Source: Palsa-504 sp963744575 (GTDB lineage Bacteria > Actinomycetota > Actinomycetes > Streptosporangiales > Streptosporangiaceae). From it: DNA of 64,000 bases. Below are positions 1 through 8,498 of this stretch, piece by piece; the first letter of the stretch is position 1, and each line of letters begins with the position of its first letter. The translations under genes were made by a program, and so were the position numbers. The stretch is from positions 62,001 to 126,000 of the forward strand of contig CAVUUF010000023.1 in NCBI GenBank assembly GCA_963744575.1, given 5' to 3'. The notes below the pieces were generated by a model, which saw only the letters and a list, made by a program, of their open reading frames with translations, did no database searches and had not been told where the DNA came from.

Positions 1-14
1 CCGCCGCGGGCCGG

Positions 15-776
15 TCAGCCCGCCGCGCTCTGGCTGTGGTCCGCGGGCTTCTTCTTCCGCCTCATCATGACGATCCAGCCCACGATCGCGCCCACCGCGC
101 CGATGGCCGCGGCTATGGATCCGATCGTGTCGATGTCCCCCAGCACGCTTTTCGTCGTGGCGGCGATCTCCTGATGGCTTTGCTGCTGGTGGTAGGCGGA
201 GGTGGCAACCACGTTGACGCCGACGTTGATGATCTCCTCGCTCAGGGACTGCGTCGAGCCCTGGTCATAGGTATCCGCCCGCAGCGTGATCAGCGCGGGC
301 CCGGGGGCGCCCGCGGCCACGTTCCACCACCACTGGGCCTGCTGGCCCCTGGCCAGCACCGGCTGGGTCTGGCCGGACTCGCTGCTGCACGTCAGGTTGC
401 CGCACCGGACGATCTGCACGCCCACGATGCCGCCGGCCGGCACGTCCTGCTGGAAGACGCTCATCCCGTTGAACGCGGTGAGCTGGACTTGCTGCGGGCC
501 GGTGCCGACGTCGGTCACGGTGACCTCGAACTGGGTCGTCGCGGCCGTGTTCAGGGCGCCGAGATGACTGTAGGACAGGATGCCCCGGTCCAGCGACTGG
601 CGGTCCCTGGTGAGCTTGGCCACGTACAGCTGCTGCTGTGACTGTGCCTCGGCGCCGGTCCCTGAGCTCCCGGCGCTGCTGTTAGGGCTCTGGCTGTTGG
701 AGCACCCGGCGGCCAGCGCGACGAGCAGCAGGCCGAGCGATGCCGTGGCCAGGCAGCGGCGTGATACGTAAGTCAC
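15..776 (-). CDS. Putative lipoprotein with a C-terminal membrane anchor
   Basis: The 253-residue product starts at a GTG preceded by a purine-rich GGGGGAGGG stretch. Residues 1-25 form a lipoprotein signal peptide (Arg-Arg, hydrophobic core, lipobox LAAGC), so Cys25 is the predicted lipidation site. A Ser/Gly/Asn-rich linker follows, then a folded extracytoplasmic domain with a Cys pair near CGNLTC. A second hydrophobic helix lies near the C-terminus and ends in MRRKKK, so the protein appears tethered both by lipid and by a transmembrane helix with a short cytoplasmic tail. I do not recognise the family and assign no function. It is the last gene on this strand before the window edge; the next gene upstream is the DUF190 protein, 46 bp away. 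Confidence 0.75.
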   Translation of the reverse strand: MTYVSRRCLATASLGLLLVALAAGCSNSQSPNSSAGSSGTGAEAQSQQQLYVAKLTRDRQSLDRGILSYSHLGALNTAATTQFEVTVTDVGTGPQQVQLTAFNGMSVFQQDVPAGGIVGVQIVRCGNLTCSSESGQTQPVLARGQQAQWWWNVAAGAPGPALITLRADTYDQGSTQSLSEEIINVGVNVVATSAYHQQQSHQEIAATTKSVLGDIDTIGSIAAAIGAVGAIVGWIVMMRRKKKPADHSQSAAG

Positions 777-821
777 CGTGCCCTCCCCCTTCGTGCTTCG
801 CGAGAGGCGTGCCTGGGCCTC

Positions 822-2123
822 TCAGTAGGGCAGAGGCGGCGCGGGCGGGGCTTGATACACGGCGCCGGCCTGTCCGAGCAGGGCTCGCCGCCGGGGACCG
901 AGATCGTAGTCCGCCTGCACCTCGGCCAGCACGGCGGCGAGGGCCTGCGGTAGTGGGCCACCACGTGCTCGATGCGAACCTGGTGCGCGCGGCTGCCGAG
1001 CCCGGCATGCCTGGCAGCGTAACCGGCCGGCACCGCGGGAGCGGCCGCGCAGGTGATGGCTGGCCAGCCGGGTCCCGCCGCGCTGGCGCTCGGCGCTGCT
1101 GGCGCGCATGGCCGGGATGGTCTCGCTGGTGACGAGCCCGCGTTCGGCGGTGAGCTCGTCGATGACGGAAAACGCCGCGGGAATGCGGCCGGGCGCGTCG
1201 ATGACGATCGTGACGGCGGGCACGTGGCGGCCCAGCTGCAGCAGGCGGTCGCCGTGCGGGGCGTGGTCGCCGTGGAAGCCCCAGATGCCGCGCTGGGTGG
1301 TGGCGCCGCTGATCCCGGCCGCACGCAGCCGGCCGACGATGGCCCGGTGGACCGGCTGGCCGCGGTGCTGGGTGGCCTCGGAGGTGTAGACCATGAGCTT
1401 CTGCCACAGGGCCATGCCGTGCTCGTCGGTGCCGGGCAGCGCGTCGGGGGCGGCCAGGAGATGCCCGTCCCGCTTGCAGACGCGGACGTGTTCGAGGGTG
1501 AGCAGCGGGCGCCGCAGCAGCGCGCCGAGTTCGGGGAGGACCCCGGCGATCCGCTCGGCCGGGCCGACGGCGATGACCATCATCGGGACCTCGGCGTTGC
1601 GGTTGAAGAACGCGGCCCGCTCGCGGCGGCCGTGCGCGGTGCCGTCGACGCCGAGCAGGGCGGTGGCGCCGTCGATGCCGCGACGGTACAGCAGGTCGCA
1701 GACCGCGATGAAGGCGGCCACCCGGCCGGCCCGTTCCTGGCGGCCCAGGTAGACGGTCAGCTTGGCCGTCTCACCCAGGTCCGCGGGCAGCGATGCGGGG
1801 CCGGTGACGTCGGTCAGCAGCCGGGCCCGCTCCAGGGTGACCAGGCCGGTGGGGTTCAGCTCGGCCGCCGGGCCGAGCACCGCCTCGATGCGGGGCCGGG
1901 TGTCGACCGCGATCGCGATCAGCGGCAGGTCCTCCGACAGGGTCAGGGAGCGGTCGGTGCGCAGGTGGTGCTTGAGGCCGAACCCTTCGGTGCCGCGCAG
2001 CAGGATGCTGGCCGCGATCTCGTGCCGCCCGTAGAGCTCGAGGAGGGCATCCGCGGTGAAGGTGTCCCCGGTCCGGTGGCGTTCGCCGAAGTAGCTGGTC
2101 AGCTTCAGGCAGTCGGCGGTCAC
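822..2123 (-). CDS. DUF190 protein with three PII-like repeats
   Basis: The 433-residue product has three successive copies of the DUF190 fold, a small PII-like ferredoxin-fold domain. The copies begin near LKLTSYFGERHR (residue 6), AKLTVYLGRQER (about 120) and QKLMVYTSEATQ (about 240). Each contains the family pattern of an aromatic/His-rich loop followed by a hydrophobic strand (MMVIAVG, AVTIVIDAP). DUF190 proteins often sit beside crcB fluoride channel genes, as here, where the GTG start overlaps the crcB stop codon (GTGA). A role in fluoride or ligand sensing is inference only. Single-domain versions are usual, so a triple array is uncommon. The last 90 residues or so are Arg/Ala-rich and do not look like DUF190; they may be a run-on tail. 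Confidence 0.75.
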   Translation of the reverse strand: MTADCLKLTSYFGERHRTGDTFTADALLELYGRHEIAASILLRGTEGFGLKHHLRTDRSLTLSEDLPLIAIAVDTRPRIEAVLGPAAELNPTGLVTLERARLLTDVTGPASLPADLGETAKLTVYLGRQERAGRVAAFIAVCDLLYRRGIDGATALLGVDGTAHGRRERAAFFNRNAEVPMMVIAVGPAERIAGVLPELGALLRRPLLTLEHVRVCKRDGHLLAAPDALPGTDEHGMALWQKLMVYTSEATQHRGQPVHRAIVGRLRAAGISGATTQRGIWGFHGDHAPHGDRLLQLGRHVPAVTIVIDAPGRIPAAFSVIDELTAERGLVTSETIPAMRASSAERQRGGTRLASHHLRGRSRGAGRLRCQACRARQPRAPGSHRARGGPLPQALAAVLAEVQADYDLGPRRRALLGQAGAVYQAPPAPPLPY

Positions 2124-2356
2124 AGCTGGGCTCCGATCAGCCGGCCGAGCGCCGCGGCGGCGACGCCGAGGACGAGGCTGGCGATCACGTTGACCGCGGC
2201 CTTGCGGTGCTGGCGCTCCTCGGTCAGCCGCTGCGTCTCGAGCATCCAGGTCGAGAACGTGGTGTAGGAGCCCACGGCGGCGGTCCCGGCCAGCAGCGCC
2301 TGGTCGTGGCCGAGGGCCAGCCCGGTGATCAGGCCGAGGATCACCGCGGGAAGCAC
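2120..2356 (-). pseudogene. crcB: CrcB/Fluc fluoride channel, N-terminally truncated
   Basis: The reading frame preserves the C-terminal two-thirds of a CrcB fluoride exporter: the end of TM2 (ILGLITGLALGHD), the conserved pore segment SYTTFSTWMLE with its Phe-box Phe, and the last helix (LVLGVAAAALGRLIG). From the GTG at 2356 this gives 78 residues, against about 120 for the family. TM1 and the GTLxVN segment that supplies the pore Asn are absent. The coding sequence upstream is a Cys/Pro stretch unlike a membrane helix, and only about 115 bp separate it from the divergent enoyl-CoA hydratase start, so the missing part is not nearby. Fluc channels are dimers, so this piece alone should not conduct. 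It overlaps the DUF190 gene by 4 bp. Confidence 0.65.
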
Positions 2357-2475
2357 AGGCCCTACGTCAGGGCAGCACCTGGCGCCCGCGAGTTTATTCG
2401 ACCACCGGCCCCGAAGCGAGCCGGGCCGCTCTGCTGGGTAAGACTCGGGAGCAGGACTTCGACTAGGGAGCAATG

Positions 2476-3285
2476 ATGACCGAGCAACGGGTCACGGTGA
2501 CGATCACCGGCGGGGTCGCGGACGTCCGCCTGAACCGGCCGGACAAGCGCAACGCCCTTGACCCGGCGATGTTCGCCGGGCTGATCACCGCGGGCGAGCG
2601 GCTCAAGTCCGAACCGGGCCTGCGCGCGGTCGTGCTGTCCGGCGAGGGGCCTGATTTCTGCGCGGGCCTGGACTTCGGCTCGTTCCAGGCGATGCGCGGC
2701 GGCGAGCGGCTCAGCCTCCAGGCCGACCTGCCCCCGGGCGACGGGCCGGCCCGGGCGACCGGGCAGCGGGCCGCGTATGTCTGGACCGAGATCCCGGTCC
2801 CGGTCATCGCCGCCGTGACCGGGAACGCCCTGGGCGGCGGGCTGCAGATCGCGCTCGGCGCCGACATCCGCATCGTCGCGCCGGACGCGAAGCTGTCGGT
2901 CCTGGAGATCAAGTGGGGCCTGGTGCCGGACATGACGGGTTCCCAGCTGCTGCCCGAGCTCGTCGGCCGGGATGTCGCCAAGGAGCTGACCTTCTCCGGG
3001 CGTGTCGTGCGCGGCGAGGAAGCCGTGGCGCTGGGCCTGGCCACCCGGGCCGATCCCGGCCCGCGCCACGCCGCCCTCGAGCTGGCCCGTTCGATCGCCG
3101 GCCGCAGCCCGCACGCCATCCGGGCGGCCAAGCGGCTGCTGGACCTGGCGGGCCGGGTGGACCTGGAGACCGGGTTCGCCGCGGAGCAGAAGGAGATCGG
3201 CGCCCTCATCGGCAGCCCGAACCAGGTCGAGGCGGTCGCCGCGGAGTTCGGCCGGCGCCCGCCGCGGTTCACCGACCCGGGCTGA
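2476..3285 (+). CDS. Crotonase-family enoyl-CoA hydratase/isomerase
   Basis: The 269-residue protein has the single-domain crotonase fold: RLNRPDKRNAL near the N-terminus, the CoA-binding loop FCAGLDFGSF, and the oxyanion-hole helix NALGGGLQIALGADIRI. The first catalytic Glu of true enoyl-CoA hydratases (the GGGCE position) is Gln here. The second acidic position is kept (VLEIKWG), and an Asp follows in GLVPDM, at the place where dienoyl-CoA isomerases carry a catalytic Asp. It may therefore be an isomerase-type member rather than a hydratase. ATG codons lie at 2473 and 2476; the second has better spacing from the TAGGGAG ribosome-binding site. It stands alone, divergent from crcB. Confidence 0.85.
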   Translation: MTEQRVTVTITGGVADVRLNRPDKRNALDPAMFAGLITAGERLKSEPGLRAVVLSGEGPDFCAGLDFGSFQAMRGGERLSLQADLPPGDGPARATGQRAAYVWTEIPVPVIAAVTGNALGGGLQIALGADIRIVAPDAKLSVLEIKWGLVPDMTGSQLLPELVGRDVAKELTFSGRVVRGEEAVALGLATRADPGPRHAALELARSIAGRSPHAIRAAKRLLDLAGRVDLETGFAAEQKEIGALIGSPNQVEAVAAEFGRRPPRFTDPG

Positions 3286-3323
3286 CGTCCGGGGGCCGAC
3301 GTCCCGGGCCGCGGCGCGGGACG

Positions 3324-4496
3324 TCAGCCGCGGTGGAACGCCGCCAGGTGCGCTCCGAGGGCGTCGTAGCCGAAGTCGGCCTCCGGGTCGCGCCACACCG
3401 CGTGGGCGTGGTTCGCGTGGCGCTGGGTGTTGTCGTACTCGATGAGCAGCCGCGGGGCCTGCAGGCGGTAGTAGTGCGGCTGGGCCACGCCGGTGGGGCC
3501 GGCCCAGGCCAGGTGGACGGCGTTCAGCGCGGCGTCGTCCGCGTAGTCCGGCTGCGGCGACAGGCCGTCCGGGATCCGGCCCAGGTAGGTGGCCAGCAGG
3601 GCGCGCAGCAGGTCCCGCTGCCCGGCGTCGAGCTCGGCCGCGGGCAGGCCCTTCGGGGCGCTGGTCAGCGCGAGCCGCCGGTGGTCGGCGGCGGCGTAGC
3701 CGGAGGCCCGCTCGGCGGCGTCGCCCGCCCGGGTCACCTGCTCGTCCAGCCTGGGCTCGGTGAAATGGCCGCGCCAGATGTCGCGCAGGTGGATCAGCTC
3801 GTCGCCGTCCGCCAGCCGGGACCGGTTGCCGCCCACGATGTCCGACGGGGCCCGGTCGAGCAGGATCGCCCGGGCGGACTGCCCGGTATCGAGCGATTGG
3901 ACCAGCTCGCGGGCCAGGTCCTCGGCGCCACCAAGCGGGCGCAGCGGCGCGGGGCCGAGCAGCGGCGAGACCGCCGGGTCGGCACCGAAGAAGCACGGCG
4001 TGGTCGAGCCGACCATGCCGTCGGTGACCAGGTTGTTGAGCGAGACGTGATGGCCGCCGAAGCGCCACCCCCACGGCGCTGTCCCGCCCGGCTCGCCGAA
4101 CACCCGCAGGTAGTACATACCGGGGTCACGGCCCCGCTCCCGGCCCCAGTCGACACTCCAGCCCTCGACGCGATCGAGCACGTTGTCCAGGCCCACGATG
4201 GTGGCCACGGTGACGTAACCGCCCTCGGAAAGCCCGCTGGCGACCAGCTGGTGGGCCAGTTGCTGCTGGCGCGGGCGCTGAGCGCCGAGGGTCAGGCCGC
4301 CGTGGTCGGTGGGGGTGTAGAACCAGCGCCTGCGCTCGGCGTCGGCACCGGCGTCCGCGCTGGGCGCGGCGCCGGTGGCCACCGCGCGCTGCCCGGGGTC
4401 GAGCGCGTCGAGCCAGGCGGCCGCGGCGGCGGCCATGCGCGTCGCGACCTCCCGGGCCGCGGCTTCCCGGCTGGTGACCGTCCCGATCGTGTCCAC
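3324..4496 (-). CDS. DUF3500 family protein
   Basis: The 390-residue protein matches the DUF3500 pattern as I know it. It has an N-terminal helical region ending at RRRWFYTPTDHGGL, a central FGEPGGTAPWGWRFGGHHVSLN segment, a GADPAVSP stretch and a C-terminal LLIEYDNTQRHANHAHAVWRD motif close to the end. The many conserved His, Trp and Asp residues suggest a metal-dependent or redox enzyme, but no activity is established to my knowledge. The GTG start is well placed after GGAGAGGAGG. No signal peptide is visible, whereas some relatives are secreted. The gene is convergent with the enoyl-CoA hydratase gene and probably monocistronic. Confidence 0.8.
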   Translation of the reverse strand: MDTIGTVTSREAAAREVATRMAAAAAAWLDALDPGQRAVATGAAPSADAGADAERRRWFYTPTDHGGLTLGAQRPRQQQLAHQLVASGLSEGGYVTVATIVGLDNVLDRVEGWSVDWGRERGRDPGMYYLRVFGEPGGTAPWGWRFGGHHVSLNNLVTDGMVGSTTPCFFGADPAVSPLLGPAPLRPLGGAEDLARELVQSLDTGQSARAILLDRAPSDIVGGNRSRLADGDELIHLRDIWRGHFTEPRLDEQVTRAGDAAERASGYAAADHRRLALTSAPKGLPAAELDAGQRDLLRALLATYLGRIPDGLSPQPDYADDAALNAVHLAWAGPTGVAQPHYYRLQAPRLLIEYDNTQRHANHAHAVWRDPEADFGYDALGAHLAAFHRG

Positions 4497-4966
4497 AAGG
4501 CCTCCTCTCCGACGGCACGGGCGTGCCCATCCCTAGTCTTCCCGGGAGCGAACGAATTGTCCCTCCGGGTTTCACGTCTTCCGGTGCGAAGAGTCACGAT
4601 CCAAGCGACCGACCCGGCTTCCGGCGCTCGCCCGCGACCGGCGCCAGGCGGGCCGGCGCCTCGCCCTCGGGCTGTTTGTCCCGTGTGCCCCGCTAGCCTC
4701 ACCGGCCCCGCCAGCCCTTGGCAGGCGGCTCGGGTTCACGTCGGCGTCCCGCCCGGAAACGACATGAATGTGGCATTGATGTAGCTATGGCAGCATCGAT
4801 GCCACATCGATGTCGTTTGGATGGATTCTCAGGGCTCGCCGGGCTGGGGCTGGAGATGCGAGACAGGACGGACGGGGATGGCGGGGCACCGGGGGCGGGC
4901 CACCCGGCCCACGATCATCGGAACGACGTCGGCCGGGGGCAGCGCCGCCGCCCGGCAATCCGCGGG
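4497..4966. other. Non-coding stretch carrying a palindromic repeat pair
   Basis: These 470 bases lie downstream of the glycosyltransferase gene and upstream of the DUF3500 gene, both on the minus strand. I see no protein-like reading frame. The only structured element is the inverted pair of palindromic units at 4757-4818. The DUF3500 ribosome-binding site lies just before 4510. Confidence 0.5.
4757..4818. repeat. Dispersed palindromic element, copy A (two units head to head)
   Basis: The left unit AACGACATGAATG-TGG-CATTGATGTAGCT (4758-4786) is followed after five bases by a reversed unit AGCATCGATG-CCA-CATCGATGTCGTTT (4792-4818). The two units match each other at 24 of 29 positions, so the 62-bp block can form one long hairpin as well as two small ones. 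The same unit occurs at 35950-35978 and, less perfectly, at 42339-42364. The paired arrangement resembles REP/BIME elements. It could also act as a terminator for the glycosyltransferase gene that ends at 4967. Confidence 0.7.
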
Positions 4967-7234
4967 TCACGAGCCCGCGCCGCATCGGTACAGCGTCCCG
5001 GCGCCGCCGGAGGCGGATCCGTAGTCCCGGGCCGGCACCACGGCGCAAGAGGATTCCACCCAGCTGGCGACCTGGGCCGCCGCGCCCGCGCCGCCTCCTG
5101 GGCCCGCGCCGCCTCCTGGGCCCGCGCCGCCTCCGCTGCCCCCGCCGAGCAGGAAGAACCTGAGCTGCCCCGTGGCCACGAGCTGCCGGACCCGGGCCAG
5201 TGTCGGTTCGGGGACTGAGCCGCTGAAGCCGCCCATCGGCATCACCTCCTGGCCGGTCGCCAGGATGTACGCCGAAGCCTCCGTCCACGACTGGACCGCG
5301 AGCAGGTAACCCGCGCCGTCGCGGTGGGCGCTCACGTAGCGGTAGAGCTGCTGCTGGTCAGCGGTCAGGGTGGTGCTGCCGAAGATGCCCCCGCCCGCTC
5401 CGCCGGGACCGGCCAGCCGGCCGGCGCCGCGCTCGCCGCTGCCCGGGACGCCGCTGCCCGGGAAGCTGCCGGGGGAGTCATCGCCCCGGAAGCCGGCCGG
5501 GAGGCCTCCGGCGCGCCCGGCGGGCAGGTCACCGGGCCGGAAGCCGGGCGCGGCCCGGGCGACGGGCGCGGCCCGGGCGCCGCCACCCGGGCCGAGGCCG
5601 TCGGCCGGACCGGCGCTGGCGTCGAAGGAGCTGCCCGCGTACCGCACATCGAGCACGGACGCGGACCAGGCGGCCGGCGCGGCCAGCATGGCCGCGACCG
5701 CGGTGGCGAGCCCGGCGCCGACCACCGCGCCGCGGACCCGCCGGGACAGCCGCGCCGCCACCAGGACGACGACGGCCGCCAGGCCCGCCGTGATCGCGAC
5801 CGGCAGCACCCAGGGCAGGAAGCTGCGGTAACCGGACCAGAGGTACAGGGCCCAGGCGAGCTCCTGGGCGACCGCGGCGGGCAACAGCCAGCCCCACCGG
5901 CTCCCGGACCGGTACCACCGCCAGAACAGCGCGATCCCGGCACCAGACAGCGCGGCCAGGGGCGGGGCCAGCGAGGCCATGTAGGCAGTGTGCGGGATGT
6001 TGTTCATCACGCTGTAGATCACCCCGAACGTGACCAGCCAGGTGCCCCACATGACCAGGCCCGCCCGGAGCCGGTCGGTGCGCCGGGCCCGGCCCCGCCA
6101 GGCCAGGCCGGAGATCAGCGTCAGCAGCGCGAGCGGGTACAGCCAGCCGATCTCCGGGCCGAACCGGGCGCCGGCCAGCTTGGTCCATCCCCCGGAGCTG
6201 CCGAGGAACCCGCCGGCGTTGTAGCGCTGACCCGCGGCGCGGCCCGCCGGCGCGGTGACGCCGGCCGGCCCGTCGCCGCCCGCCCGGCCGCCGCCCCCGC
6301 CGCCGAACGACGCGACCGAGCCGGGGAACGAGATCCCGAACCGCTCCACGCCGTTGTACCCGAACACCATGGCGACCGCGCTGTTGCTGGTGGATCCGTC
6401 CACGTAGGGCCGGTCGGCGGCCGGGGTGAGGGTGTAAAGCGCGATCCAGGACAGCGAGACCGCGAGCATGACCAGGCCGGCCACGCCGAGATGCCACAGC
6501 CGGCGGCCCAGGCCGGCCGGCGCGGCCAGCAGGTAACCCAGGCCCAGCGCCGGCAGGATCATCCAGGCCTGCATCATCTTGGCCTGGAACCCGAGCCCGA
6601 CCCAGGCACCCGCCCAGATCAGCGAGCGCAGCCGGGCGTCGGTCACGGCGCGCTGCCAGCTGTCGGCGGCGAGCACCAGGCACATGGTCAGCGCGCCGTC
6701 CTCCATGCTGTGGCCGAACATGGACGCCGCGATGGGCGTGCCGGCGAAGATCCCGGCGGCCAGCAACCCCGGGGCCGGCCCGGCCCAGCGTCGGACCACG
6801 CGGTACATCACCAGCACCGAGACGACGCCCTCGACCACCTGCGGCAGCGCCAGGGACCAGGGGTGGAAGCCGAACACTCGCGCTGACAGCGCCTGCGGCA
6901 GGAAGGACCCGGCGAGCTTGTCGATGGTGATCGTGGCCCCGGGGTCGAACGCCCCGTAGAAGAACGCCTTCCAGCTCACCGACATGCTCTTGACCGCGAC
7001 CGAGTAGAACGGGGCCAGCCCGGCCGCGGTGATGTTCCGCGCGTACACCAGCGCGGCCGCCGCCGCGATCGCCAGCAGCGCCGGCCGCGCCCACGGCGGC
7101 TGGCCCTCCGGGGACCGCCAGAACTCCCACCGCCGTCGGCGCGGGCCCGGATCCCCGCCTGCGGGCCGCTGCAGGGGCGGCGCGGACGGCACGGACACCT
7201 CGGCACCTCCAGGGCCAGGCACGGACACCGGCAC
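4967..7234 (-). CDS. ArnT/PMT-like membrane glycosyltransferase (GT39/GT83 type)
   Basis: This 755-residue polytopic protein begins with a cytoplasmic Pro/Arg-rich segment of about 45 residues, followed by roughly ten to twelve hydrophobic helices. The first periplasmic loop carries KSMSVSWKAFFYGAFDPG and TIDKLAGSF, where GT-C enzymes place their catalytic acidic residues. Such enzymes move a sugar from a polyprenyl-phosphate donor to a lipid or protein outside the membrane; donor and acceptor here are unknown. The C-terminal extracytoplasmic domain (about residue 540 on) contains Gly/Pro/Ala-rich linkers, one from an 18-bp tandem repeat, and a short folded region with MPMGGFSGS and two Cys near the end (SSCAVV, LYRCG). 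The GTG start is uncertain; several in-frame GTGs follow within 40 bp. Confidence 0.85.
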   Translation of the reverse strand: MPVSVPGPGGAEVSVPSAPPLQRPAGGDPGPRRRRWEFWRSPEGQPPWARPALLAIAAAAALVYARNITAAGLAPFYSVAVKSMSVSWKAFFYGAFDPGATITIDKLAGSFLPQALSARVFGFHPWSLALPQVVEGVVSVLVMYRVVRRWAGPAPGLLAAGIFAGTPIAASMFGHSMEDGALTMCLVLAADSWQRAVTDARLRSLIWAGAWVGLGFQAKMMQAWMILPALGLGYLLAAPAGLGRRLWHLGVAGLVMLAVSLSWIALYTLTPAADRPYVDGSTSNSAVAMVFGYNGVERFGISFPGSVASFGGGGGGRAGGDGPAGVTAPAGRAAGQRYNAGGFLGSSGGWTKLAGARFGPEIGWLYPLALLTLISGLAWRGRARRTDRLRAGLVMWGTWLVTFGVIYSVMNNIPHTAYMASLAPPLAALSGAGIALFWRWYRSGSRWGWLLPAAVAQELAWALYLWSGYRSFLPWVLPVAITAGLAAVVVLVAARLSRRVRGAVVGAGLATAVAAMLAAPAAWSASVLDVRYAGSSFDASAGPADGLGPGGGARAAPVARAAPGFRPGDLPAGRAGGLPAGFRGDDSPGSFPGSGVPGSGERGAGRLAGPGGAGGGIFGSTTLTADQQQLYRYVSAHRDGAGYLLAVQSWTEASAYILATGQEVMPMGGFSGSVPEPTLARVRQLVATGQLRFFLLGGGSGGGAGPGGGAGPGGGAGAAAQVASWVESSCAVVPARDYGSASGGAGTLYRCGAGS
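5085..5138. repeat. 18-bp tandem repeat inside the glycosyltransferase gene
   Basis: The unit CCCGCGCCGCCTCCTGGG is present twice exactly (5085-5102, 5103-5120) and once partially (5121-5138). In the protein it encodes repeats of GGGAGP near the C-terminus. It is in frame (six codons per unit), so copy number can vary without breaking the gene. Confidence 0.85.
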
Positions 7235-7325
7235 GACACTGACAGCCTTCGATCAGGACAGGTTGAGTGGCGGCTGTGGAGATGCTCTGAACCGGGGGCC
7301 GGATCGGGCTGCCAGAATGGGTGCG

Positions 7326-8498
7326 ATGCGGTACATCGTCATCGGGGCCGGCGCGGTGGGCGGGACCATCGGCGCCCGGCTGTCCCAGGGCGGTCACGAC
7401 GTGGTGCTGGTGGCCCGCGGCCCCCACCTCGACGCGCTGCGGGCACGCGGCCTGCGGCTGGCCACCCCCGACGGCACGTCGACGCTGGACATCCGGGCGG
7501 TCGGCGGGCCGGGCGAACTCGAACTCCGCGCCGGTGACGTGCTGATCCTGGCGGTCAAGACGCAGGACGCCGCGGCCGTGCTGGCCGAGTGGGCCTGGCA
7601 GCCGGTCCAGGGCGGCCCTCGTGGTGACACCGTGGCGGCCGATGCGCTGCCCGTGGTCTGCGCGCAGAACGGCGTGGCCAGCGAGCGGTTCGCGCTGCGC
7701 CGTTTCCGCCGGGTGTACGGGATGTGCGTCTGGCTGCCGGCCACGCACCTGGAGCCGGGCACGGTCGAGGCGCAGGGCGCTCCGCTGGCCGGCGCGCTGC
7801 ACGTCGGCCGGTACCCGGCCGGGATCGACGCGACCGCGCGGCAGATCGGCGCGGACCTGGCCGGGAGCCGGTTCCTGGCCCCGGTCGTCCCGGACGTGAT
7901 GCGCTGGAAGTACGGCAAGCTGCTGGCCAACCTGGCCAACGCGGTCGAGGCGGTATGCGGCCACGGCGCCGGGGACGGCACGGCCGACCTGCGCCGGCGT
8001 GCGGCAGCCGAGGGGGCCGCGGTGCTCGGCGCGGCCGGCATCGCCTACGCGAGCGAGGAAGAAAGCGCGGCCGCCCACGGCGACCAGGTGCGGGTCGTGC
8101 CGGTGAACGGCTCCGCCCGGGCCGGCGGCTCGTCCTGGCAGAGCCTGACCCGGGGCACCGGGTCGATCGAGGCCGACTTCCTCAACGGGGAGATCGTGCT
8201 GCTCGCCCGGGAACTCGGCCGGCCCGCCCCGGTCAACCAGGTGTTGCAGCGGCTGGCCAACCAGGCCGCCCGGCAGCGCCAGCCGCCGGGGAGCATCGCG
8301 CCCGGCGAGGTCATGGACCTCATCGCAGTAGCATCCTTAGGGTCGCGGCCGGGCGAGGAGGAGCGAGGGGCTCATGGTGGTGGTGCTGGTCGGCTTCATG
8401 GGGGCCGGCAAGACCACGGTGGGGCACATCGTCGCCGAGCGGCTCGGCCAGCCCTTCGTCGACAGCGACGTGCTGATCGAGCAGCGCCTCGGGCGTGA
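7326..8498 (+). CDS. Ketopantoate/2-dehydropantoate reductase family protein
   Basis: The product begins MRYIVIGAGAVGGTIGARL, a Rossmann nucleotide-binding motif GxGxxG that fits the start of 2-dehydropantoate 2-reductases. These reduce ketopantoate to pantoate with NADPH in coenzyme A synthesis. The central LAVKTQD and CAQNGVASE segments match the family, as does MRWKYGKLLANLANAVEA, which carries the expected catalytic Lys and Asn. The C-terminal helical domain contains SSWQSLTRGTGSIEADFLNGEIV. Such proteins are usually 300-340 residues, but this frame runs 390, continuing out of conserved sequence from about 8345 to overlap shikimate kinase by 125 bp. Many actinomycete paralogues act on other keto acids, so panE is not assigned. 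Confidence 0.8.
   Translation: MRYIVIGAGAVGGTIGARLSQGGHDVVLVARGPHLDALRARGLRLATPDGTSTLDIRAVGGPGELELRAGDVLILAVKTQDAAAVLAEWAWQPVQGGPRGDTVAADALPVVCAQNGVASERFALRRFRRVYGMCVWLPATHLEPGTVEAQGAPLAGALHVGRYPAGIDATARQIGADLAGSRFLAPVVPDVMRWKYGKLLANLANAVEAVCGHGAGDGTADLRRRAAAEGAAVLGAAGIAYASEEESAAAHGDQVRVVPVNGSARAGGSSWQSLTRGTGSIEADFLNGEIVLLARELGRPAPVNQVLQRLANQAARQRQPPGSIAPGEVMDLIAVASLGSRPGEEERGAHGGGAGRLHGGRQDHGGAHRRRAARPALRRQRRADRAAPRA

Noticed and set aside
5085..5138. CRISPR-like array in the glycosyltransferase gene
   Set aside because: The 18-bp units are contiguous, in frame and without spacers; it is a coding tandem repeat.
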